This document shows, one piece after another, positions 1 through 8,286 of a stretch of DNA of 12,500 bases (positions are counted from its first letter, which is position 1; each line of letters begins with the position of its first letter). The position numbers and the translations under genes are program-made. Location: contig JAHBMJ010002979.1 of assembly GCA_018398765.1 (NCBI GenBank), positions 1-12,500 on the forward strand, read 5' to 3'. The stretch comes from Chromera velia (taxonomy: Eukaryota > Sar > Chromeraceae). The notes below the pieces were generated by a model. The model saw only the letters and a list, made by a program, of their open reading frames with translations. It ran no database searches and was not told where the DNA came from.

Positions 1-147
1 AATCAGGGCTGGGGCCGGTGGCACATACAGAGAAGAGCCCCCAAGATGTCAGAGAGCGGCTAGATGGAGCTTTCACCCCCTAGGGGGGCATTCCAATTGT
101 TCCAGTGCAGACAGCTGGCAGTGGAGCAGAGGCGAGTGTCGAGTGAG

Positions 148-218
148 TTGGCGGGCGGGTGGGGGGGCGGGCGGGCCGGGGGGTGGGCGGGCCCCCTGGT
201 AGGTGGGCCGGGGTTGTC
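148..218 (+). other. G-rich tract with G-quadruplex potential
   Basis: There are more than six runs of three or more G separated by one to a few bases, such as GGGCGGGTGGGGGGGCGGG. This satisfies the usual G3+N1-7 quadruplex pattern on the plus strand. The mirror-image C-rich tract in the right arm lies at about 816-900, so that arm has the same potential on the minus strand. Confidence 0.6.
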
Positions 219-415
219 ACAGGACCCTTTGTCTCAAGGGGTTCAGAAGAGCCAGTGGAGGGTTGGTGAGAGGGGACTATGAAAAGTTAGAACATGAAAC
301 GTGCATGTCTTGGCTCCTTGAAGAGTACTGTTGATGGCTGTGCTGCTCCCTGGGTCTGGTTTCATACTCTTCTTTGGACCTTTTTGTCTCACCTTCTCGC
401 TTACGAATGTTTCAA

Positions 416-453
416 AACCTCCAGACAAATTAGGTCTGATTTGTCCAGAGGTT
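416..453. repeat. 38-bp imperfect palindrome in left arm
   Basis: Half-site AACCTCCAGACAAATTAGG at 416-434 is followed immediately by its imperfect reverse complement at 435-453. It is the left-arm counterpart of the palindrome at 579-616. A flanking run of T, then AAATTTTT, lies just inside it toward the centre of the foldback. Confidence 0.75.
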
Positions 454-578
454 TTTTTCAAAATTTTTCAAATAAGTTGAACAAGAACAAAAGCTGTCGG
501 AAAACTCTTTTTACGTCGATATAAAGCGATTCCAACCGCTTTTGTTCTTGTCTAACTTATTTGAAAAATTTTGAAAAA

Positions 579-616
579 AACCTCCGAACAAATCAGGCCT
601 GATTTGTCCGGAGGTT
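579..616. repeat. 38-bp near-perfect palindrome in right arm
   Basis: AACCTCCGAACAAATCAGG at 579-597 is followed without spacer by its reverse complement at 598-616, with one mismatched pair. The junction is AGGCCT. Across both arms the four half-sites give the consensus AACCTCCGGACAAATCAGG. It may be an old terminal or recombination site, or simply a stable hairpin. Confidence 0.8.
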
Positions 617-815
617 TTGAAACATTCGTGAGCGAGAAGGTGAGACAAAAAGGTCCAGAGAAAAGTGTGAAACCAGACCTAGGGAGCAGGACAGCCGTTA
701 CCGGCACCGATCAAGAAGCAAGGACATCAACTTTTCATGTCCTAACTCTTCACACTTGTCTCTCACCAGCCTCCCACTGGCTCTCCTGTGCCCCTTCACG
801 TACAGTGTCCTGTGC

Positions 816-900
816 CGCCGGCCCCGGCCTGGCCCGGGCCCGGCCCTCACTCATCCTCGGCCCGTTCCGCCCCCCTGCCTGCCCCCCGGTCCGCCTGCCG
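816..900 (-). other. C-rich tract (G-quadruplex potential on minus strand)
   Basis: This is the right-arm counterpart of the G-rich tract at 148-218. It contains many runs of three or more C, for instance the long C run near 869-890. A separate C-rich stretch at about 1074-1113 lies just outside the recognised right arm and has the same pattern. Confidence 0.5.
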
Positions 901-1178
901 ACACTCTCGACACTCGGTGTCTCTGCTCCACTGCCAAATGTCTGCACTAGAACAATTAGAACGCCCTTCTAGGGGGTCAAAGCTCTATCTAGCCACTCTC
1001 TGACATCTTGAGGGCTCCTCTCTGTATATGCCACCGGCCCCGGCCCCGACTCTGCCGCCAATTTTTTGAAAGCGCCCCCCCCCTGCCCCACCCCGCCCCG
1101 CCCTGCCCGCCCCGTACAATGATATATCGAGGGCAAAGGCATCGATTTACCAAAAGACACAGCTGCAGTGTGCTAGAG

Positions 1179-2002
1179 CTAGGACAGCCTCCTCACCAGC
1201 ATCACTTCGAGCCCCCTTGTAGTCATCAGCTTGAAGAGCTGAGGGAACATACAGTCACCTCCCGAGTCTGCATCCCTGAGATGACAGTATGCGAAAATCT
1301 GCAACCAGGCATCAAAGAGTTTGGAGGTAGACCCCTGGACATTGAAAAACCAAAGAGGCAGCTCAAAAAGGCACCACTTGACAATGCAATGCTTTTTCAC
1401 TCGAAGCAGAGATAAACCGCACACAAGCAAGTTGTAGAGATGGCAAACGCCAGACAACATATCTATCACCTGAAAAAGGAGAACGAAATGCACGTACATG
1501 GATGCCTGCCTAGCTGATGAGGATCTAAACGTACCTGAAGAACCAGAATTGGGGTCTGCTTTTCGATAGCAGACAGGGTGAAGTCACGGCCAGCGGCGTC
1601 GCCGCCATAGAGGATAGCTACCTGAAGAACAGAGAACTCGTCTCGATTGAAATTCTTCTCCGTAATTTCTAGTGCACTCTTGACCATCACGGAAAGATCC
1701 AGTCAGGACGGCAGCTCAAAGAGGAAAAGAGGTGCGATCATCGTAGACTCTGAAGACGCCGCCAGCTTGGTGGCAGTATTGAGTACGTACGCAAAGGCTT
1801 TGTTTTTCTTGAAGTAGTCTTTCAATTTTGGCACTGCCAGGAGAACCTCCCAATGAAACTGTGCTGCCTCAGCATACCCCTTTGTCATTTCGTTTGGAAG
1901 TTTTACAAGCTGCTCAAAGCCCCCCTCTCCCAGATCTCTCTTCAGCTGGACACGGGTTGAGAACGGAAGGGAGCCCTCCCACTCTCTCGAAAGCAAGGCC
2001 AT
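1179..2002 (-). CDS. Spliced hypothetical protein, one in-frame TGA (possible pseudogene)
   Basis: I do not recognise this protein. The minus-strand frame runs from ATG at 2002 (an in-frame ATG at 2092 is possible) to 1535. A 65-nt intron at 1534-1470 follows, with CAG|GTACGT as donor and CTTTTTCAG|GT as acceptor. The second exon at 1469-1179 ends in TAG. The phase is 0 and the frame is kept across the splice, which supports coding. Exon 1 holds a basic, amphipathic stretch rich in K, F and L (near residues 60-80). Exon 2 encodes a hydrophobic, cysteine-containing segment that could be a membrane helix. A TGA at 1705-1703 interrupts exon 1. Reading continues in the same frame beyond it, so this is a point-mutated stop, a sequence error, or part of an unrecognised 33-nt intron at 1709-1677. 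That intron would have GT-AG ends and would remove the stop in frame, but its donor is weak. The gene's 3' end faces the foldback. Confidence 0.5.
1470..1534 (-). other. GT-AG intron, 65 nt, phase 0
   Basis: On the minus strand the donor is CAG|GTACGT and the acceptor is preceded by a pyrimidine stretch, TTCTCCTTTTTCAG|G. Removing it joins two open frames that are otherwise in different phases. Two in-frame stops follow directly in the unspliced read. Confidence 0.65.
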
Positions 2003-2470
2003 CGTCTCTCCGCGCTGAGCTGTACGTATGTACTTGAACCGACTCAAACAGCAGCGAGAAACACAGACAATGAAAAAGTTGTTTGGAATCAAAACGATGG
2101 CCAGACATAAACCGGCAGAGACAAATGAGAGGCAGCGCAGTCTGTACAGATGGGAATAGGCCAGAGGTCAATTGATTGGCACATGCAAAGATCTTCATGC
2201 AGCTGGACGCTTCTGGAACTGGTGGATCGATCTGTATAGGTCAGGCGCATCTACATATCTATGCCGGACCAATACACGCCCGGAGAGGCGATAAGACAAT
2301 ATACACCACCAAGGGTCATGCCGGCTTGTCTCTATGTTGTTGGAATGCTTTCAGATACAAGCTTGCTTCAATGACAATTCCAAAAAGCAAGTCAGAACCA
2401 AGACAACAACTTGAAGGTCAGACACGCGCGTATTAAATGCATGCATGCACTTTCGTATGCACTCCGATGA

Positions 2471-2514
2471 TTGCTTGAGGGGCACGCAACAAAAGTGCCC
2501 CCCAAGTCAAGCAA
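2471..2514. repeat. Hairpin with 8+7 bp stems
   Basis: TTGCTTGA (2471-2478) pairs with TCAAGCAA (2507-2514), and GGGGCAC (2479-2485) pairs with GTGCCCC (2495-2501). The loop is 9 nt and there is a 5-nt bulge (CCAAG) on the right strand. Its role is unknown. Confidence 0.6.
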
Positions 2515-2577
2515 AAATAATTAGCGCGCGTGCGAACGTACTCAAAATGTCTGACCTTGCTGCTTCATGCTGCTTTT

Positions 2578-2597
2578 GTCTGACATTTGCGTCAGAC
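2578..2597. repeat. Short hairpin GTCTGAC/GTCAGAC
   Basis: A perfect 7-bp stem encloses the 6-nt loop ATTTGC. Further TCTGAC/GTCAGA motifs sit nearby at about 2413 and 2550, so the motif is locally repeated. Confidence 0.45.
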
Positions 2598-3346
2598 CGA
2601 ACTACAATCTGAGAGCAGATCGAAAACAGCTCTATATAGAAAGAGCTCAAAGTCATAGACAACCTCTCGACAGTGTGATTGCTGCGTAGTAGAGGGCAAG
2701 ATTTGCTTATTGTGGCTTTTAATTACACAACGTTCAAACCGGCGTTCAGTTTGCTTATCTTACCTCATGCAGATTGATCCGAGAGACCATCTGGTGGTAG
2801 GCTTGCCTTATAAGCGTCTTCTATACAGAAAAACAACTGTATATCTTCTTTTCTCAACAATCTCTTTACCCAAAACAGCTGCCAGGCCCCTCTGAGGTCA
2901 TCTATTGTGCATGAACGATTTAAAGATCAAAAGAGTCCGACGTAATGCTATACATACCACTTGTGCTGCCTCGCCATTTGCGGCTTGCCCTTTTTGGCTA
3001 CTCAGTTCGCCCTGTGGGATGTTTGTGGGCAATACAACAACACAGTGTCATCAGGAAGTGGCTTTGGGGGGGCTTTTATCTCAAAGCAATTCGTGTGCAT
3101 AAAGTTTTTTTTTGTGCAGGTCATTGGAGGGGCTCAATCTGTCAGATCTAGCTAGCCTGTTTGCCTTTCCGTGCGTGTTGACTGCACCCATAACACTGAA
3201 AAGCATCTTTGGGAGCATTAAGAGGAGCACTAACACATCAGCACCTATGGATCGCCGCGGGTTGCCGCCCCCACAAGAACCAATTGCAGATTTTCTCGCA
3301 CTGTGGTCATTTTTGTCGCTTTGGGGCTGCCTCTCACCTCCACCTC

Positions 3347-3431
3347 CAGGGGAGTGGGGGACGGTTTTGCCCAAAAGGACCTAGGTAGGTCATTTATTAA
3401 TTGGTCCTTCTTGGGGGAGTGGGGGAGCAAA
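3347..3431. repeat. Direct repeat flanking a stem-loop
   Basis: GGGGAGTGGGGGA occurs at about 3349 and again at about 3414. Between them CCAAAAGGACC (3371-3381) and GGTCCTTCTTGG (3403-3414) are inverted and form an 11-bp stem with one bulge around an AT-rich 21-nt loop. Confidence 0.45.
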
Positions 3432-3479
3432 TCCAGTCACCAGACCTGGTTAGGTAGGGTCAAAACTAAATAGTTTCAG

Positions 3480-3907
<428 letters not shown>

Positions 3908-5266
3908 TTAGGTGGATCGGGACCTATCTGCGCCCCCCGGGTGCGCAAAAAGGTTAATCGGCCTATCCTCTGGTTCCGTCTTGTCCCCTCTACCCCTCTT
4001 GGCAGAAGACTCTGCCCCTTTTTCATCGTCTCCGTCATCCCCGGAGACATTCCTTCTCCCAAACGATCTCCGCGGTCGTCTGTGAGCAGATAGACGGAGG
4101 TGGGCCCTCTCCCCAACGGAGAGGCCATGATATAAAGCTTGGGCAGATCCGGGAGGAACATCTCCCCCACCATCTCCGCCTCCTTCATCATCTGTTCCCC
4201 TGCTCCAGTCTCCTCCAGAATAACTCCCTAGAGGTGGGTCGTGTGGAGAATTGTCTGGAGGAGGGTCCTCGTGGCCTCTATCTCCATCAGAAGGATTCTC
4301 CCCGTCATCTCCATCGTCTCTGTCTGACCCGCTCGATCTGCCCCACAGCAGAGACTCAAAAGCGAAGGTGTCTTCCTCAGTCTCCTCATCTTCTGCCCCC
4401 GACAAATGAGCACGAGGGGACCTTTCCCCTCCCCTTCTCTCTCTGCTTGTCTTTCTCACCGACACATCCGAGAGCTCCTCCCAAGCTCGGTCCCCGCGGC
4501 CGACCTCGTTTTTATTGACCCTGTCTCTGGGGTCCTTGGGAGGGACGACCTCAACCGTGGGGTCTTCTCTCTCGAACATGATGGGGCGCGAGCGGTCATT
4601 GTGGTGCTTCGACCTGTGGAACATGCACCTGACCTGGAAGTACATCTCACATACGAGGCACCACGCCTTCTCATATTTGTTGCTTTCTGTCCTCCGAAAC
4701 ACGTCCCAAAAGTGTTTTATCATCCGATTTCCTCCTTCCGTGTACACCCGGATGCTTGCAGACACCGGATCCAGGTCGTAGGAGCTCGGAAGAACATAGT
4801 TCTGGAACTCGATCCACTTGTACCCATAGTACCTCTCAGGAAAGCTGACAGCCATGGACAGCCCGACGGTCCAGAACTTCCCCTTCAGAGGGGTCCAGTA
4901 GGCATGCTTGGCTCCCGGGGGCTCAATCTCAGACAGACCGTCTGTCTCCCTCAATTCCTTGTCTGCCTCGATCCACTCCTGCTTGGGCCTGTCCAAGTAC
5001 TTGAGCGCCCTGTGCATGTAGTATTGCCCCCTACGCTTGCCCCCAGCCGCAGCGGGAGCAATGAAGACTCGGAGACTCATCGAAGTGGTCCACCCCTCTG
5101 GAATCTCTATCCGACGGGGCTGTGGAGGCGAGTGCAGATAGACGCCCTGGTTCTATGACATGATCTTTTTGAGGCTGTCCTCCTCAAGATCGAAACCCAT
5201 GTCTCCAGGGAACACCCCACATGCTTCCTGGATTTCATCCTGCATCCTGGTTGCACTCCCACTTCT
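3908..5266 (-). pseudogene. C-terminal region with BED-like zinc finger and acidic tail
   Basis: The frame passes TAG 5155 and is then open for 390 codons from ATG 5080 to TAA 3910-3908, the longest open stretch of the element. Residues 33-65 show W-x2-A-x4-EL and PPGAK, weakly like the opening of a copia RT, but no palm motif follows. Residues 121-160 read W-x2-F, then C141-x2-C144, H155-x3-H159 (or H160). This matches the layout of a BED-type finger, with a rather short Cys-to-His spacing. From residue 170 the sequence is low-complexity and rich in Asp, Glu, Ser, Arg and Gly, likely disordered, and it ends in a short basic tail. A role in DNA or chromatin binding is inference. The final stop is TAA, unlike nearly all internal stops. 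Confidence 0.5.
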
Positions 5267-5269
5267 CTA

Positions 5270-6223
5270 TGAGTCCCCTTTGACTCCCGTCATCAGTCGG
5301 GGAGCCAAATAGTTCTTGAGGGTGTCAAAGACCTCTCCTTGAGTGATCTCCCCCAAATTGGGGTGGAGCATGAGCGCGAAACGACGAGTCCAAGCGTTAT
5401 ACACCCCCTGGCGGTACGTCATGAACACCGGCTGCTCTACCTTCCAATCGTTACGGTACCCCAGGGGCTCCCCGTCGGCCCCCAGGAGACGTTTCCCCTT
5501 CTTATTGAAAAAGACGGGGCCTGGATCCTTAACCTTCCTTCCCCGTGAAGGAGCGTGAGTATGCTGCCGCACCATACCAGGCGTGCGCAGCACCCCAGGG
5601 CCTGACGGATCCAGAATGGTCCCCTTCATAGAAGAGCCGAGCGGGACAAAGAAATCTGGTAGCAGCGACTCCCCGGAGTTGACGGAAGCCGTGTTGGATA
5701 CAGCAAGAGAGGGAGACGGTGGTCGGGCGCTCGCCGCCTCCGCTTCCCTGACCGAGGCCTCAGCCTGAGCAGGGGAGGGTTCGGAGGGCTCTACAGGAGT
5801 AGGGGGAGGGAGGGAGGGAGGCAGAGCAGAGGGGAGGGCAGATGAAGACGATAACGAAGCCGACGCCTACGCCTCCGTGCTTGAAATCTCCTGATAGCCC
5901 TCACAAAGGTGAGTGAGTCGAGGGGCTTCCCGCAAGCCCACGACACCTTCGCCCTCATCAGCCAGCTGGAAAGAAAATTTCTTTGCCGGCCACTGTGTCT
6001 CTCGCTGCAACCCCTCATATCGTCCCACCGGAGAGGTGCCCAGAAGGACTACAGGGAATCCCCTGTGCCCGAGGTCGCTTCTCCCTGCCCGCCTGCGGTA
6101 GCAGGCGCCTGACAGTGTTCCCCCCTCCTGCCTGGCAGAAGTTTTCCATAGTCGAGGATCCTCCTGTTCTCCACCCGCCGGAGCCAGGAGGATAGTTCTT
6201 TCTTGATCAAAACGAGGCCTACC
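5270..6223 (-). pseudogene. Post-integrase region, Pro/Ser linker and unrecognised domain
   Basis: Reading continues in the integrase frame after TAG 6226. The first part, to TAG 5869, includes GFPVVLLGTSPVGRYEGL, which may be the end of the integrase C-terminal domain. A Pro/Ser/Ala/Glu-rich low-complexity linker follows (about 5860-5690). The last 120 codons (ATG 5629 to TAG 5269) form a basic domain with no recognisable motif. In copia elements a similar disordered linker separates the integrase from the reverse transcriptase. Here no W-x2-A-x3-E finger, Y-x-D-D or other RT block follows within this segment. Confidence 0.45.
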
Positions 6224-7078
6224 CTAGAGCCAAAGGTTGTCCGGGACCGTCTGCAGATGTTCTCGGTGAACCTGCAGGACGGTAAAACGTTCCCCTTGAA
6301 TGTTTTTCTCCTTATGCCTATGAAAGACCGCGACAACATCGTGCATGAGCGGAGCCAGGAACTGCACAATGACTCCATGCAACTCCATTCCCAGGGAGGG
6401 TATGGATACCACTGTGGTGTCCCCCACTCTCCATCTAGGAGACGCTCTTCGAAAAGTCAGGGTAAAAGGGATACCTCCCACCGTTTTGTGAAACGCACAG
6501 GAATACCCCCAACGTTCCCCCATCGCCACAAGGTAAATCACAGCAAGGGGAAAACGGTGGTTCGGGTTCGACATGAGGAGGGCCACTCCCTCCCGATTGC
6601 TGCGAATGCAGCACTCAACCAAAACCTGCAGACCCTTACCCACGTACGGCCGTCCCTGACGATACTCGATGGGGTGCAGTCCGGGGGACCCGTCCCCCCG
6701 GAGCCATGACTGAAAGGAGGCATCCGCTTCCGCTTTCTCTCCGTCCATGCACACCAGGTGCGGACGCCCCAGCCAACGAGCAAAGTAATGTGCGCAGTCG
6801 ATGAGAGAAGCCTCATCTTTCTCCTTTGCTGGGTGCGCCAGAGAGAATCCAGCTCCTGGCTTGTAGAGAACCACCATCATTCCGAAGCTCCCTGTCTCAG
6901 CCTTCGCAAAAAGGTCCTTGAAGAACCAGATGTCGACGATTCAGACTGTTCCTTTGATCGGCCTCCAATTGGCAGACAATTGCTCACTCCGTTTGTGAAT
7001 CCTCAGAGTGATCGCGTTCTTCAGTTGACAGAGGGGACAGACAGAAACCTGAGACATACAGAAACCCACCTTCTGCAG
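6224..7078 (-). pseudogene. Copia-type integrase core, DDE triad present
   Basis: The frame starts with the CPLC knuckle Cys pair (7039, 7030), passes one TGA at 6943 and ends at TAG 6226-6224. The retroviral integrase fold (RNase H-like DDE strand transferase) is inferred from three motifs. VDIW holds the first Asp (6934-6932). MDGEKA holds the second Asp, 63 residues later (6745-6743). VLVECCIR holds a Glu 43 residues after the second Asp (about 6616-6614). The last spacing is somewhat longer than the classic 35 intervening residues. FPLAVIYLVAM follows about 20 residues after the Glu, where copia integrases have their F-W-x-x-A segment. All three acidic residues are intact, although the flanking frame has stops. 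In an active element the protein would insert cDNA into the genome. Confidence 0.7.
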
Positions 7079-7080
7079 TC

Positions 7081-7680
7081 CTCATCGATCTCAATGCCCT
7101 CCACCGCGAGAGTCTTCTTGAGATCGTCGAAGTTCTGGTATCCGTAGCGCGCATGGAGCGCCATCGCCTTACGCTTCTGGTCGACTGAGACGGCCGAGAA
7201 GGCAGCCAGGTGCGTCTGTTTGTACCCGTAGTCCTATGGTTTAAAGTGGGCAGCGCCCCCACCATCAAACTTTCTCACCAAGAGAAAGGGACCTTGCTGA
7301 CAGTGGTCGGTGTCCGCCAGGTCAGAAGCACTGCATCCATCCATAACCCAAAATGTGATCGGGTAGGCAGCCACCAGGACCTCAATACCGTCGGGTGTGG
7401 CTCTGAAGTCCTTCTTGGCCGACCTCTTCTTCTCCGCCTCGGGAAGACGGTCTCGGGAAATCCTCTTGTGATGATCCCTCTGCTGCTTCAGCTGCCGCGC
7501 CTTGTTCTGCCAGTCCCACACCTCCTGCAGTGACTAGAACCGGTACCCGCATGAACCGCCCAGGGGACCTCCCCCAAAGGTATGCTCAAAGAACTTATTC
7601 AGAACGGCCTTGTGGTGCGGGCTGCGGTCGTACACTGTTCGAGGGAGGTGGTTGAGGCCGTACCTGTCCGGCCTGTCCCC
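7081..7680 (-). pseudogene. Protease-like and GAG-pre-integrase segment
   Basis: The same frame continues through TAG 7536 and TAG 7236. A lysine/arginine-rich helix (about 7515-7400) precedes FWVMDGCSAS (catalytic-candidate Asp at 7341-7339), which recalls the W-x-x-D-S-G-A-S active site of copia proteases with one residue altered or lost. Farther on, ALHARYGYQNFDDLKKTL at about 7163-7110 matches the start of the GAG-pre-integrase zinc-binding motif (H-x-R-x-G-H, the second His here Tyr). The two cysteines that complete the motif lie in the next frame at 7039-7037 and 7030-7028. A one-base loss near 7080 therefore explains the break. Confidence 0.55.
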
Positions 7681-8286
7681 CTAGGGCTTGTGGATGATGC
7701 AGGCCTCCGGTGCCCCCACCTTGAAGGAGATGTCCATGACCTCAACATCTACCTGCAGAATTCCCTGCTGCACCCCCTCCTGATACATCAGGTCTATAGA
7801 TAGCCTCACTTCATGTGAGATCTGCCTCTCCTCCTTTGTTCTCTCTGCCCATGCACGGTAGGCGGGAAGGACGTCCTTAGTCAAAGAACGAGGGACAAAG
7901 AGACCTGCACCAGGAGCATTGCGAATCAGCACATCAGGGAGGTTCGGCTGATCGACCGTGTGGAGGAGCCTCAGGCAGGGGACGACAATGTTCTTGGGAG
8001 CGCCGGAGGGGTCGTGTGTCCCAAACCGGATGCCAAGAACCGCAGGGCAGGAGAACACCGCTTCATCCCCCAGTCCCCGTGACTGGAGGGGCATCTCCAA
8101 CTGTACCTTCCACTCAATGAAATCTTGTTCCATGACAAGATGCTCATAGTGCCGGTGCCTCGTCCTCCTGGGAAGCCCCCCGTCTGGGGGCCCATCTCCC
8201 TCCTCCCCCACGCCCCTCGTAAACAAACCCGTCCAGTCCAGAATATCCGGCCTCCCGAAGGCACAGATAAGACTCCTCACCTTCCT
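7681..8286 (-). pseudogene. Central polyprotein segment, unrecognised
   Basis: This continues the preceding frame directly after TAG 8289-8287 and runs about 200 codons to TAG 7683-7681. No domain is recognised. The composition is that of a folded protein, with a run of hydrophobic beta-like segments (for instance around residues 105-125 and 170-199). It lies between the two candidate protease motifs and could include the retropepsin body. That is inference only. Confidence 0.4.

Larger units (their letters stand above)
1..1052. repeat. Long inverted repeat (foldback), arms of about 515 bp
   Basis: The reverse complement of the left arm (about 1-515) matches the right arm (about 516-1052). 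Over 241-365 against 667-791 a hand count gives 95 of 125 identical bases (76%) with no gap. Position pairs sum to 1032 through the inner part and to about 1052 near the outer edge, so roughly 20 bp of indel has accumulated. At the outer edge 1-20 still pairs with about 1032-1051, so the left arm probably continues beyond the window. The centre lies near 516, with a loop region at about 495-537. The arm divergence argues against an assembly artefact. It could be a foldback transposon, a MITE-like element, or two head-to-head copies of a dispersed repeat. No transposase is visible in it. Confidence 0.85.

Noticed and set aside
243-972. Two similar small proteins encoded on opposite strands (243-461 minus and 571-972 plus)
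   Set aside because: They are the two arms of the inverted repeat read outward from the centre, so their likeness follows from the repeat. There is no domain or independent sign of coding.
1008-1415. 135-codon plus-strand open frame
   Set aside because: It overlaps the foldback edge and the second exon of the minus-strand gene, and its N-terminal half is low-complexity Pro/Cys/Arg from the C-rich tract.
2176-3384. Several 60-97 codon open frames in the intergenic region
   Set aside because: They overlap on both strands, have no recognisable motif, and are of the size expected by chance.
4406-5158. 250-codon plus-strand open frame
   Set aside because: It lies antisense to the open minus-strand frame at 3908-5080, which has a plausible finger motif and biased composition. 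The plus frame is a shadow.
7060-7080. 21-nt GT-AG segment in the pre-integrase (GTGGGT...CTCAG) as a mini-intron
   Set aside because: Its length is a multiple of three, so removing it does not repair the frame break. The match to splice signals is probably chance.
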